Shown: positions 26,709 to 35,860, counted from the first letter of the stretch. The stretch is 64,000 nucleotides of DNA from Bacteroidota bacterium (GCA_016717725.1 JADKFA010000049.1:53647-117646); one strand, 5' to 3'. Notes: generated by a model not told the origin, from the letters alone. Numbers and translations are program-made.

Positions 26709-27848
26709 ATGATATTTCAATTGAGTGAAGAACATTTAATGATTCAACAAGCTGCCCGTGATTTCGCACAGCAAGAATTATTACCCGGAGTGATAGAACG
26801 TGATGAGAACCAGAAGTTCCCAACCGAACAAGTGAAGCGTTTAGGCGAGTTAGGGTTTTTAGGAATGATGGTTGATCCCAAGTATGGTGGAGGAGGATTA
26901 GATGCTATTTCCTATGTGCTGGCGATGGAAGAAATTTCAAAAATTGATGCTTCTGTATCGGTAGTAATGTCGGTGAACAACAGTTTGGTTTGCTGGGGAC
27001 TTGAGACCTTTGGATCAGAAGCCCAAAAGCAGAAATATTTAGTGCCTTTAGCAAAAGGAGAAATTATAGGTGCATTCTGTTTGAGTGAGCCAGAGGCAGG
27101 ATCGGATGCAACGTCGCAACGTACCACTGCTGAAGATAAGGGCGATTATTATTTATTAAATGGAACCAAGAACTGGATTACCAATGGTAGTACAGCCTCG
27201 GTTTATTTGGTGATGGCACAAACAGATGTTGCCAAAGGGCATAAAGGAATTAATTGTTTGATCGTAGAAAAAGGAGCAGCTGGATTTACAGTAGGACTTA
27301 AAGAAAACAAATTAGGTATTCGCGGATCGGATACGCATTCGTTGATGTTTCAAGATGTGAAAGTTCCAAAAGAAAATAGAGTTGGCGAAGATGGATTCGG
27401 ATTTAAATTCGCCATGAAAACATTGACTGGTGGTCGAATTGGAATTGCAGCACAAGCCTTAGGAATTGCAAGTGGAGCGTATGAGTTAGCGTTGAAATAT
27501 TCGAAAGAAAGAAAAGCATTTGGCAAAGAGATTTGTAATCATCAAGCCATCCAGTTTAAGTTAGCGGATATGGCTACAGAGATTGAAGCAGCTCGATTAC
27601 TTTGTTTAAAAGCGGCATGGTTGAAAGATACTGGCCAAGATTATAACCAAGCTAGTTCTATGGCAAAATTATTTTCGTCGGAAGTAGCGATGAAAACAGC
27701 TGTGGAAGCTGTGCAGATTCATGGTGGTTATGGGTTCGTAAAAGAATTCCACGTAGAGCGCTTAATGCGTGATGCAAAAATTACTCAAATTTACGAGGGT
27801 ACTTCTGAAGTGCAGCGTATTGTTATTGCCCGTAGCGTACTCCAATAA
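26709..27848 (+). CDS. Acyl-CoA dehydrogenase
   Basis: A 379-residue FAD-dependent acyl-CoA dehydrogenase of short/medium-chain type, catalysing the first step of acyl-CoA beta-oxidation. Features: N-terminal helical domain, the signature FCLSEPEAGSDATSQRTTAED, NGTKNWITNGSTASVYLVMA, GIRGSDTHSLMFQDVKVP, and the catalytic Glu in QIYEGTSEVQRIVIARSVL near the C-terminus. QIHGGYGFVKEFHVERLMRDAK is also intact. A -7 box TATTTTTG lies at 26682-26689. It is followed within 7 bp by a polysaccharide export gene, which may be read through. Confidence 0.94.
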   Translation: MIFQLSEEHLMIQQAARDFAQQELLPGVIERDENQKFPTEQVKRLGELGFLGMMVDPKYGGGGLDAISYVLAMEEISKIDASVSVVMSVNNSLVCWGLETFGSEAQKQKYLVPLAKGEIIGAFCLSEPEAGSDATSQRTTAEDKGDYYLLNGTKNWITNGSTASVYLVMAQTDVAKGHKGINCLIVEKGAAGFTVGLKENKLGIRGSDTHSLMFQDVKVPKENRVGEDGFGFKFAMKTLTGGRIGIAAQALGIASGAYELALKYSKERKAFGKEICNHQAIQFKLADMATEIEAARLLCLKAAWLKDTGQDYNQASSMAKLFSSEVAMKTAVEAVQIHGGYGFVKEFHVERLMRDAKITQIYEGTSEVQRIVIARSVLQ

Positions 27849-27855
27849 AAAAACT

Positions 27856-28617
27856 ATGACCTTTCTGAAAAGATTTCTACTTGGCTTCCTTCTTTTGGTA
27901 CTTGTGCAAGCATGTACCCCACAAAGAAAATTAATTTATATGCAGGGTGATGCCAATATTTGGACAGACACCACCACTTTTGTAATGTATCTTTTACCAG
28001 GAGATATCTTATCCGTGCAGCTCTTTACGATCAATCAAGAAGCATTTCCTGGAATTGCGAATTCTTCTGTTGTTGGTGAAGGAAATGATACACGTAATGC
28101 CTACGAGAAAGGATTTGTTGTTGATCAAAGAGGAAACATTACCTTGCCTTACGTTGGAACCATGCACGTATCTGGATTGTCATTAGATGATGCCCATGAT
28201 ACTATTAATAATCGTTTCAAAAAATTTATTGATGATCCTGTTATAGTATTGAAAAAGTTAAGTTTTAAAGTGTCGGTATTGGGAGAGGTGAACAAGCCTG
28301 GACTCTATTATGTTCCCAACGAGCAATTAACCTTGTTGGAAGCCTTAGCAATGGCAAGTGATTTAAATAATTTTGGAGATAGAACTAAATTAAAAATTCT
28401 GCGTAAAACTTCAAACGGCACTATTGAAATCAACGTGGATTTAACTCAGAAAGAATCGTTCACCGGACAAACGAAGTATATTCATCCGGATGATGTAATT
28501 TATGTACCCCCTACTCGTAAGAAAGCATTTACAGCGGTTTCTCCTGCTGCAGCAATCTTTACATCGTTATTGACCTCTATGGCCCTAATTATTACGGCAT
28601 ATTTCCGATCCCAATGA
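27856..28617 (+). CDS. Polysaccharide export outer-membrane lipoprotein (Wza-like)
   Basis: A 253-residue lipoprotein (signal peptide with lipobox VQAC, Cys20). It contains a polysaccharide biosynthesis/export domain (LPGDILSVQLFTINQEAF, VDQRGNITLPYVGTMHVSGL) and one SLBB-like beta-grasp domain (VLGEVNKPGLYYVPNEQLTLLEALAMA). A C-terminal hydrophobic helix (AAAIFTSLLTSMALIITAYF) replaces the usual amphipathic Wza helix. ATG 27856 is chosen since the longer frame overlaps the acyl-CoA dehydrogenase. Its stop overlaps the start of the Wzc-like gene (ATGA). It would form the outer-membrane pore for an exopolysaccharide. Confidence 0.9.
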   Translation: MTFLKRFLLGFLLLVLVQACTPQRKLIYMQGDANIWTDTTTFVMYLLPGDILSVQLFTINQEAFPGIANSSVVGEGNDTRNAYEKGFVVDQRGNITLPYVGTMHVSGLSLDDAHDTINNRFKKFIDDPVIVLKKLSFKVSVLGEVNKPGLYYVPNEQLTLLEALAMASDLNNFGDRTKLKILRKTSNGTIEINVDLTQKESFTGQTKYIHPDDVIYVPPTRKKAFTAVSPAAAIFTSLLTSMALIITAYFRSQ

Positions 28618-30998
28618 ACCCTCTGAAGAAAAAGTATCAACAGGAAGATGAATTTCAAATTCTAAATGTGTTTCGTGATATTTTACGAAATTGGCATTAT
28701 TTTCTAATTGCTGGAGTATTATTTACAGGTCTTGCTCTGCTTTATATTCGATTTACACTACCCGTTTATCAGGCTTCTTCAAGTATCCTGATTGATGATG
28801 AAAATTCATCCCCTTCCAATGTCTCGGATTTGTTATCGAGCGATTTGTTTGGTACGAATTTAAATTTGCCTACTGAGATTGGAATTTTACGTTCACGCAC
28901 TGTACTTCAAGAAACGATAAAACGATTAAATTTAGAAACGCAATATTGGTCGACAACCAATTACCCGGCTCAACCGTTGTATCCTAAATCACCCATAAAA
29001 GTGGAGGTGGATACTTTTATTCGTGAGTATAAAGATTTACCATTTAGTGTCACCATACTGGATTCAACACATTTTAATTTAGAAGTAGATTATGATGGAG
29101 ATAAGCTTCCAGCTTTTTACTTAAATCAAAAGTTTGCCTTTGGTCAAGAAATAAAAACGGACCATTTTAATTTTAAAGTGCAAAAAGGAATTTCTCTTCA
29201 GCCCGTAATTGGTGCAACCTACGAATTTAAAGTTCGTTCGTCAAATAAATTAATTGCGGAGATGTTAGAGAACCTTACCGCAGAACCTCTCGATAAAGAA
29301 GCGAATATCGTTCGCCTTACCTATTTAGATGTCATCCCAGTTCGTGCATTAGATATTTTAAATGAAATTGGAAAGGTATATATCGATTTAGATATACAGG
29401 ATAAGGCAGAGGTAGCTTCTCTTACGTTAAAGTTTGTGGATGAGCAATTGAGTAATACGGGATCAATGCTTAGTACCAACGAGCAGGAGATGCAGGCTTT
29501 TAAGGAAAAAAATAAGACGGTTGATTTAAGTGAGGAGTCGAAGGCAGTATTGCAAAAATTAAATGTATTAGACCTCGAACGTGTAAAGAACAATATTGAA
29601 ATTACATCCTTACAAAATCTTTTTAATTACCTTACTACAAACGATGACATTACCAATTTAGCTCCTACGAGTCTTGGAATTCCAGATCCTTTGTTAATAG
29701 AATTAATTACAAATTTGCAAGCGTTACAAGCGAAAAGAAAGGGTGTTTCTTTTGGTGTAAAGAATGATGCACCTGCAGTAAGAGTATTGGATCAACAGAT
29801 TTCTGAAAACCGTTCGGCATTAATTGAAAATGTGAAATCGATTCAAAAACGATTAGTTGTTACACGTGATGCATTAAACATCCAATTAGATAAATACGAA
29901 GGAAGCATTAAACAAGTGCCAGAAATGGAGCGTGAGTTGTTGGGCATCAAACGAAATTTTGAAGTCAACCAAAATATCTACACTTATCTTCTTCAAAAGA
30001 AAGCAGAGACGAGCATTGCAAAAGCAACTGCTGTATCCGACAATAAAATCTTAGATTCTTCAGCATTAGCAGATGAACCCGTTGAACCCAGTAAAAAGAT
30101 TATTGCAGCAGTGATTTTGCTTTTAACATTGATCATTCCAACTACAATTATCACTACAAAAAGTTTACTTCGTAATACGGTTTTGAATCGTGATGATATA
30201 GGCATTCATACCGAAGTTCCTGTGATTGGAGTCGTTGGTCATTCAGACGAGAATTTGAATTTAGTGGTCTCCAATCGGCCAAAATCGGCAATAGCAGAGG
30301 CTTTTAGAACAATACGAACTAATTTGCAATACTATGGTCAAGGAGAAGGTTGTAAAACGATATTGATTACTTCTTCTGTTGGTGGCGAAGGGAAATCTTT
30401 TGTCACTTTAAATTTAGCAGGTATTATTGCCATGCAACAACAAAAAGTAGTGGTGTTAGGATTGGATTTGCGCAAGCCTAAACTCTTCAACGACTTTGGA
30501 TGGAAGAATGATATGGGAGCATCTAACTATTTAGTAGGTGCGCATACGTTAGATCAAGTAATTCGTAAAACAGAAAATCCTTATTTGGATATTATCATTT
30601 CAGGTCCTACACCACCAAACCCTGCGGAGTTACTTTCAAAACCTTTGATGGGGGAGATGTTAACTGAATTAAAAAAGCGTTACGATTTTATCATCATTGA
30701 TACTCCACCCATCGGCGTAGTTTCGGATGCTTTTATTTTGTTGAATCAATCGGATGTTAATCTTTATGTAGTTCGTCAAGGTTACTCAAGATTGGAATTT
30801 TTGAAAACATTGGATGATTTGTATACCGATGGAAAAATTCCAAATGCATCAATAGTATTAAATGATTCTGATTTCTCAATGCGTTCTGGCTACGGACATC
30901 ATTATGGTTACCTTGACGGAAACGCTGGGTACTATGACGAGCGGGAAGAAGCCGAAGCTAAGAAGAGAGCAGGGTGGCGAAGGTGGTTACCGTTTTAA
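28614..30998 (+). CDS. Polysaccharide co-polymerase with BY-kinase domain (Wzc-like)
   Basis: A 794-residue inner-membrane protein. It has an N-terminal Wzz domain with TM helix (HYFLIAGVLFTGLALLYIRF), a long periplasmic coiled-coil region (about 260-480) with a GNVR-like segment, and a second TM helix near residue 500 (IIAAVILLLTLIIPTTIITT). The cytoplasmic tyrosine kinase has Walker A SSVGGEGKSFVTLNLAG, Walker A' VVVLGLDLRKPKL and Walker B FIIIDTPPIGVVSD. A Tyr-rich C-terminal cluster (YGHHYGYLDGNAGYYDE) fits autophosphorylation sites. It controls chain length and export together with the adjacent Wza-like lipoprotein. No glycosyltransferases or Wzx/Wzy are nearby. Confidence 0.93.
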   Translation: MNPLKKKYQQEDEFQILNVFRDILRNWHYFLIAGVLFTGLALLYIRFTLPVYQASSSILIDDENSSPSNVSDLLSSDLFGTNLNLPTEIGILRSRTVLQETIKRLNLETQYWSTTNYPAQPLYPKSPIKVEVDTFIREYKDLPFSVTILDSTHFNLEVDYDGDKLPAFYLNQKFAFGQEIKTDHFNFKVQKGISLQPVIGATYEFKVRSSNKLIAEMLENLTAEPLDKEANIVRLTYLDVIPVRALDILNEIGKVYIDLDIQDKAEVASLTLKFVDEQLSNTGSMLSTNEQEMQAFKEKNKTVDLSEESKAVLQKLNVLDLERVKNNIEITSLQNLFNYLTTNDDITNLAPTSLGIPDPLLIELITNLQALQAKRKGVSFGVKNDAPAVRVLDQQISENRSALIENVKSIQKRLVVTRDALNIQLDKYEGSIKQVPEMERELLGIKRNFEVNQNIYTYLLQKKAETSIAKATAVSDNKILDSSALADEPVEPSKKIIAAVILLLTLIIPTTIITTKSLLRNTVLNRDDIGIHTEVPVIGVVGHSDENLNLVVSNRPKSAIAEAFRTIRTNLQYYGQGEGCKTILITSSVGGEGKSFVTLNLAGIIAMQQQKVVVLGLDLRKPKLFNDFGWKNDMGASNYLVGAHTLDQVIRKTENPYLDIIISGPTPPNPAELLSKPLMGEMLTELKKRYDFIIIDTPPIGVVSDAFILLNQSDVNLYVVRQGYSRLEFLKTLDDLYTDGKIPNASIVLNDSDFSMRSGYGHHYGYLDGNAGYYDEREEAEAKKRAGWRRWLPF

Positions 30999-31112
30999 TT
31001 CAGTCCCGATAGCCTTTCAGTTAAGGCATTGGGAATTATGCAATGGATGTCGCTTTGCTACGCATTAAAATGGTATTGAAAATCGTTTCACAATAGCTGA
31101 TGTTTTGCCGAA

Positions 31113-31739
31113 TTAATTTTCAATTGTAAATATTATAGAATCAAGATTTTTATTTTCCATGTTGGGAAATGAAGCTTCAATATTAAAAAATATTATTTGA
31201 TCGTTAGGATGGCAATTAAGTACCACTGTTTTAAAATCAGAGGTTAGAATATTACTAAAGAAATGGTCTGAATAGATTAATTCCTTTTCTCTAATTATTA
31301 ATACTGAATACTTAGAGATTTTAATATAAATGTCAAAGGCTATGTCTTCAAGAGTTGCTATAATTCCCTTTTGTGCGACTAAAACAGCTTTCCGAATGTT
31401 ACCATCATGCATACCACCAATTTTTGCAATTGGTTTAGGAATATTTTTAACTTGAAATATTTTTTCCCCTAATTTTATTGTGTCATTCCGTTGAAGCTTA
31501 TTAATGAAAATGGTTGTCTTGCCATTTTTTTGTGGAGTAAAAATATAGTTGCATCGATTTCCATTCGGATCTTCACTAATTTGACCATTATCAGTTGTTA
31601 AAAAGTACTCGTCACATTTAGTGTTTTCTACTATTGCCATAATCGAAGTTGGAATACCCATATAAATAGAATTCATCGAATTGTTGGAAATAGATATATT
31701 TTGCGCACTGCATAAATTGACCATAAGCAAAAACACCAA
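31113..31739 (-). CDS. Free-standing GldM C-terminal-domain (D3-D4-like) secreted protein
   Basis: About 208 residues plus an N-terminal signal peptide (VFLLMVNLCSAQ). The mature part aligns by eye with the last half of GldM encoded at 62.5-63.1 kb: MNSIYMGIPTSIMAIVE against MNVIYIGVPNPITVSVPG, and IPKPIAKIGGMHDGNIRKA, VLVAQKGIIATLED against IPDPVAKIGGKKDGNIPKS, ALAAQQGIIPTMEG. The GldM transmembrane helix and D1-D2 are absent, so it should be a soluble periplasmic protein. The start is uncertain: only TTG 31739 opens this frame, while the upstream codons (KFYKIKTYT) look like a natural n-region without an ATG. It is followed by a repeat tract and murF upstream on the same strand. Confidence 0.75.
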   Translation of the reverse strand: MVFLLMVNLCSAQNISISNNSMNSIYMGIPTSIMAIVENTKCDEYFLTTDNGQISEDPNGNRCNYIFTPQKNGKTTIFINKLQRNDTIKLGEKIFQVKNIPKPIAKIGGMHDGNIRKAVLVAQKGIIATLEDIAFDIYIKISKYSVLIIREKELIYSDHFFSNILTSDFKTVVLNCHPNDQIIFFNIEASFPNMENKNLDSIIFTIEN

Positions 31740-31776
31740 TGTATATGTTTTTATTTTATAAAATTTGACAAATCAA

Positions 31777-31844
31777 CTCATCTTCAAATCTATTCATTTT
31801 CAAATCTTCAAATCTTCAAATTTTCAAATTAATCCATTTTCAAA
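31777..31844. repeat. Imperfect tandem TCAAATCT repeat
   Basis: A 68-bp tract of TTCAAATC/TTTCAAAT units (about seven copies) lies between murF and the GldM-like gene. AT-rich, no coding potential. Confidence 0.7.
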
Positions 31845-33152
31845 TTAAAAAGCTTCCAACAATTTTTCCATCTGCGAGCCTCTCGAACCTTTGATTAAAA
31901 TACTACCTGTGGTAGGTTTGTTTTCTTTTAACCATTCCATGCATTGCTGCGACGATTCAAAATGCAAACTCTTTATTTTTTTTGAAGGAGCTTCAAATAA
32001 CTTTCCAACTAAAAGCAGGGTAGCTTCTGAAAGTGCTGCAGCCTCTTCAGCAACTTTTAAATGTTCATCGGCCGATTCATTTCCTAACTCCAACATTTCA
32101 CCTAAGGCAACAATCTTACTACCGCTAAAATGTTTTTTGAAATTGTCCAGCGCCGCTTTCATGCTACTGGGATTCGCATTGTATGCATCTTGAACAATAG
32201 TCAGTTGATCTTTCTTGATAATTTGTGATCGTTGATTATCGGGAATGTAATTTTCAATGGCTTCTTTAATGTCGAATGGATCAACACCAAAATGTGAACC
32301 AATGGCAACTGCACACATGATATTTTGGAAGTTGTAATCGCCTGTGAATTTTGTTTTGATATTTAATTCAAATGGATGTGTAATTTCTACCTCCAAATTA
32401 GTGGTCAGGCTCGGTACAATTCTACCTCGGTATTGCGCTTGTGTGCTTTCACCATAGGTAACGATGCTATCGTATCCACGAAGTTGTTCGCGCAGTATGG
32501 TATTGTCGAGATGAACGAAGATGAGTCCGCCTGTACTACGTAAATAGTCGTACATCTCTCCTTTTCCTTTTTTCACACCTTCGATTCCACCAAATCCTTC
32601 GAGATGTGCTTTTCCTATATTGGTGATCAATCCATAGTCGGGTTGAGCAATTTGGCAGAGCGCGGAAATTTCTTTTTGATGATTTGCACCCATCTCCACA
32701 ATGGCAAAATCGTGTTCGTCGCTCAAACGCAATAACGTTAACGGTACGCCAATATGATTATTCAAATTTCCAATGGTCGCTATCGTTTCAAAATCTTTAT
32801 TCAAAACAGCATAACATAATTCTTTTGTCGTTGTTTTTCCATTACTTCCCGTGATGGCGAGCACATGAATATCGAGCACTTGTCGGCGATACGTTGCCAA
32901 ATCCTGTAAGCTCTTCAATACATTTTCTACACGAAGGAGTCGAGGATCATCACCAAACTCCCGATAGATATCGGGATCATCCACCACCGCATAAGAAGCA
33001 CCATTCTCCAAGGCCTGCATCGCAAACAAATTTCCATTGTAACTAGGGCCTTTCAGTGCGAAGAAAATACATTCCAAAGGAAGGTTGCGCGTATCCGTTG
33101 ATACCAATTGACTCTCGAGAAAATATTTATATAGTTGCTCCGTATTCACCAT
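31845..33152 (-). CDS. murF: UDP-N-acetylmuramoyl-tripeptide--D-alanyl-D-alanine ligase
   Basis: A 435-residue cytoplasmic Mur ligase adding D-Ala-D-Ala to UDP-MurNAc-tripeptide. The N-terminal domain starts TEQLYKYFLES and contains STDTRNLPLECIFFALKG. The ATP site is AITGSNGKTTTKELCYAVL, followed by NLNNHIGVPLTLLRL and EMGANHQKEIS, and the ligase C-domain has VQDAYNANPSSMKAALDNF. Length is normal. It is not in a dcw cluster here. It lies downstream of a repeat-rich spacer and upstream of the GldM-like gene. Confidence 0.95.
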   Translation of the reverse strand: MVNTEQLYKYFLESQLVSTDTRNLPLECIFFALKGPSYNGNLFAMQALENGASYAVVDDPDIYREFGDDPRLLRVENVLKSLQDLATYRRQVLDIHVLAITGSNGKTTTKELCYAVLNKDFETIATIGNLNNHIGVPLTLLRLSDEHDFAIVEMGANHQKEISALCQIAQPDYGLITNIGKAHLEGFGGIEGVKKGKGEMYDYLRSTGGLIFVHLDNTILREQLRGYDSIVTYGESTQAQYRGRIVPSLTTNLEVEITHPFELNIKTKFTGDYNFQNIMCAVAIGSHFGVDPFDIKEAIENYIPDNQRSQIIKKDQLTIVQDAYNANPSSMKAALDNFKKHFSGSKIVALGEMLELGNESADEHLKVAEEAAALSEATLLLVGKLFEAPSKKIKSLHFESSQQCMEWLKENKPTTGSILIKGSRGSQMEKLLEAF

Positions 33153-33710
33153 TCCACGAAAGTAAGTAAAAGGTAGAAATTGCCGCTTCGGATGGAAGAT
33201 GTTTTAATAATAATGTTTACAGCTCCGGAAATTGGCAGGTTGGCAAATTGGTGAATTGGTAAATTGGTGATTTGGTGAGTTAGTAAATTGGTGGATGGAT
33301 TGGTGAGTTGGTATTACGAGGCTTCGCGATGGTAAACTCAATAGATTTCTATCAGGAGTTGTCTAGAAGCTGCGTTTAAATCAGACTGGTTTGTAAAAGA
33401 TACTGTTTTTTAAGGGTGAATTGTTGAAACTAAAGGATTTAAGTGTTGCAGATTGTTGCTCTAAGACTATTAATTGCGTAAGTACTAAATTTCTTCGTAT
33501 TGCAACATAGAGCTTTCGCATCGCGAAGCCTCGCGACGTGTTCATTCGCATTTCGCATCTTTCGCAATTTTCGCATCGCGAAGCCTCGCGACGTGTTCAT
33601 TCGCATTTCGCGTATTCGTAGATCAGCGAATTCGTTCCCGATAGCTATCGGGATCGTACATTCGTATTGATTCGTTCCCGATAGCTATCGGGATCGTAAC
33701 CTTTTCAAAT
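33153..33710. repeat. Repeat-rich intergenic region (tandem ATTGGTGA units and palindromes)
   Basis: A gene-free spacer of about 560 bp. Imperfect tandem units of AATTGGTGA/GTTGGCAA type fill 33231-33312. A 34-bp module with hairpin CGCGAAGCCTCGCG is present at 33516-33549 and 33571-33604, identical to 10641-10674. The palindrome TCCCGATAGCTATCGGGA occurs at 33636-33653 and 33676-33693. Short TTTCGCATT units join them. The segment 33320-33510 has no recognisable feature. Confidence 0.85.
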
Positions 33711-33740
33711 AAAAAAGAGCCGCCCTAATCGGAGCAGCTC
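33711..33740 (-). terminator. Rho-independent terminator of groESL
   Basis: On the minus strand GAGCTGC and GCGGCTC (plus-strand 33734-33740 and 33717-33723, one G-T pair) form a stem followed by TTTTTT (complement of 33711-33716). It lies 26 bp after the groEL stop. Confidence 0.85.
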
Positions 33741-33765
33741 TCTATTCATTCTTTGAAATTTTATT

Positions 33766-35397
33766 TTAGTACATACCGTCCATTCCACCACCTGGCATTT
33801 GTGGCATAGCTGGCTTGTCTTCTTTAATGTCGCTTAATACACACTCTGTAGTTAACAACATCGCAGCGATGGAAGCAGCATTCTCTAAAGCAACACGTGT
33901 TACTTTAGTTGGATCTATTACTCCAGCTTTCATCATGTTCTCGTACACATCGGTACGTGCGTTGTAACCGAAGTCATCTTTTCCTTCGCGTACTTTTTGT
34001 ACCACGATAGATCCTTCCATTCCTGCATTCGAAACAATTTGACGAAGCGGCTCTTCTAAAGCACGTTTCACGATGCTGATCCCTGTAGTCTCATCATCAT
34101 TCGTTCCTTTCATTTTTTCTAACGCAGCAATAGCACGGATGTAAGCAACTCCACCACCTGGTACAATTCCTTCTTCCACTGCAGCACGCGTAGCATGTAA
34201 TGCATCGTCTACACGATCTTTCTTCTCTTTCATCTCCACTTCAGTAGCAGCACCAACATAAAGAACTGCAACACCACCAGCTAATTTAGCTAAGCGCTCT
34301 TGTAATTTTTCTTTATCGTAATCGCTAGTTGTTGTTTCGATTTGAGCTTTGATTTGATTCACACGTGCTGTGATGTCTGCTTTTTCACCTGCACCATTTA
34401 CAATCGTTGTATTGTCTTTGTCGATGCTGATTTTTTCAGCAGAACCTAACATCGTTAAGTCAGCAGCATCTAATTTGAATCCACGCTCTTCGCTGATCAC
34501 TGTACCACCAGTAAGAATGGCGATATCTTCCATCATGGCTTTACGACGATCACCAAATCCTGGAGCTTTCACTGCAGCAATTTTTAATGAACCACGTAGT
34601 TTATTTACCACTAAAGTTGCTAATGCTTCTCCGTCTACATCTTCAGCGATGATTAACATCGGACGACCTGTTTGAACTACTTTCTCCAACACCGGTAACA
34701 ATTCTTTCATGTTACTGATTTTTTTGTCGTAAAGTAAAATGTATGGACTTTCTAAAACAGATTCCATTTTATCAGCATTCGTCACAAAATATGGACTGAT
34801 GTATCCACGATCGAATTGCATTCCTTCCACTACAGTCACTGTAGTTTCTGTTCCTTTTGCTTCTTCCACTGTGATTACTCCTTCTTTCTTCACTTTCTCC
34901 ATCGCTTGTGCAATCAACTTTCCAATTTCGCTATCGTTGTTTGCAGAGATGGTAGCTACTTGCTCAATTTTCTGAATGTCGTCACCAACACTCTTACTCA
35001 TTTTTTTCAAGCTATCCACAACTGCTAAAACTGCTTTGTCAATACCACGTTTTAAATCCATTGGATTTGCACCCGCAGCTACGTTCTTCAATCCTGCAGT
35101 AACAATAGCTTGTGCTAATACGGTTGCAGTAGTCGTTCCATCACCAGCAACATCTGCTGTTTTTGAAGCCACTTCTTTCAACATTTGAGCGCCCATGTTT
35201 TCAACGGGATGCTTTAATTCAATTTCTTTCGCAACGGTAACACCATCTTTAGTGATACTTGGAGCACCGTATTTTTTATCGATAATTACATTACGTCCTT
35301 TTGGACCTAATGTCACCTTCACTGCATTAGCTAATGCGTCAACACCACGCTTCAAAGCATCACGTGCTTCTAGGTTAAAAGAGATTTCTTTTGCCAT
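33766..35397 (-). CDS. groEL: 60-kDa chaperonin GroEL
   Basis: A 543-residue chaperonin subunit. Motifs: TLGPKGRNVIIDKKYG, the ATPase segment VAGDGTTTATVLAQAIV with Asp in GDGTTT, PGFGDRRKAMMEDIAILTGG in the apical domain, and the family signature AAVEEGIVPGGG near residues 405-416. The flexible Gly-Met tail is short (MPQMPGGGMDGMY). It is 43 bp downstream of groES, one operon, ending at a strong terminator. Confidence 0.98.
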   Translation of the reverse strand: MAKEISFNLEARDALKRGVDALANAVKVTLGPKGRNVIIDKKYGAPSITKDGVTVAKEIELKHPVENMGAQMLKEVASKTADVAGDGTTTATVLAQAIVTAGLKNVAAGANPMDLKRGIDKAVLAVVDSLKKMSKSVGDDIQKIEQVATISANNDSEIGKLIAQAMEKVKKEGVITVEEAKGTETTVTVVEGMQFDRGYISPYFVTNADKMESVLESPYILLYDKKISNMKELLPVLEKVVQTGRPMLIIAEDVDGEALATLVVNKLRGSLKIAAVKAPGFGDRRKAMMEDIAILTGGTVISEERGFKLDAADLTMLGSAEKISIDKDNTTIVNGAGEKADITARVNQIKAQIETTTSDYDKEKLQERLAKLAGGVAVLYVGAATEVEMKEKKDRVDDALHATRAAVEEGIVPGGGVAYIRAIAALEKMKGTNDDETTGISIVKRALEEPLRQIVSNAGMEGSIVVQKVREGKDDFGYNARTDVYENMMKAGVIDPTKVTRVALENAASIAAMLLTTECVLSDIKEDKPAMPQMPGGGMDGMY

Positions 35398-35440
35398 AAT
35401 TATTTTAGTTTTTTTTGATTTTAAAGGTTGATTGATTCAA

Positions 35441-35719
35441 TTAAATGATTGCGAAAATGTCGGATTCGCGCATGATTAAAAATTCCTTTCCGTCTACGCT
35501 AATTTCTGTTCCTGCATACTTTCCGTATAAAACGGTGTCACCTACTTTTACTGTGATAGGCTCGTCTTTTTTACCTTCTCCTACTGCAACTACAGTTCCT
35601 TTTTGAGGCTTTTCTTTTGCGGTGTCAGGGATAATAAGTCCGCTAGCGGTCTTCTCTTCAGCTGGTGATACTTCAACGATCACTCGGTCTGCTAATGGTT
35701 TGATGCTTACTTTGCTCAT
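35441..35719 (-). CDS. groES: 10-kDa co-chaperonin GroES
   Basis: A 92-residue co-chaperonin that caps GroEL. It begins MSKVSIKPLADRVIVEVSPAEE. The mobile loop EEKTASGLIIPDTAKEKPQ carries the GroEL-binding I-I-P tripeptide, and GDTVLYGKYAGTEI is the roof and base region. First gene of the groESL operon. Upstream, between it and secG, are two inverted repeats (35823-35860 and 35866-35892). No CIRCE element is seen. Confidence 0.97.
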   Translation of the reverse strand: MSKVSIKPLADRVIVEVSPAEEKTASGLIIPDTAKEKPQKGTVVAVGEGKKDEPITVKVGDTVLYGKYAGTEISVDGKEFLIMRESDIFAII

Positions 35720-35822
35720 TTTTCTTGAGATTATTTAAGGATTTGTTAAATGAATTTTCGAAGGGATACTCTCCCTATAAAATAACTAACAGCAATTGTG
35801 CCACGAGGGATTAAACCAAAAA

Positions 35823-35860
35823 TGCTGTCAATTCTTCCTAGTATAGGTCAATTGACAGCA
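35823..35860 (-). terminator. Inverted repeat, possible secG terminator or groES operator
   Basis: TGCTGTCAATT (35823-35833) and AATTGACAGCA (35850-35860) are perfect 11-bp arms around a 16-nt loop. Read on the minus strand it is followed by TTTTT, as in a terminator for secG, but it also lies 104 bp upstream of groES and contains the TGACAG half-site shared with the next element. Confidence 0.55.

Noticed and set aside
33228..33312. Possible CRISPR or mini-satellite array
   Set aside because: Units are only 8-9 bp, imperfect and without unique spacers. It is a simple tandem repeat.
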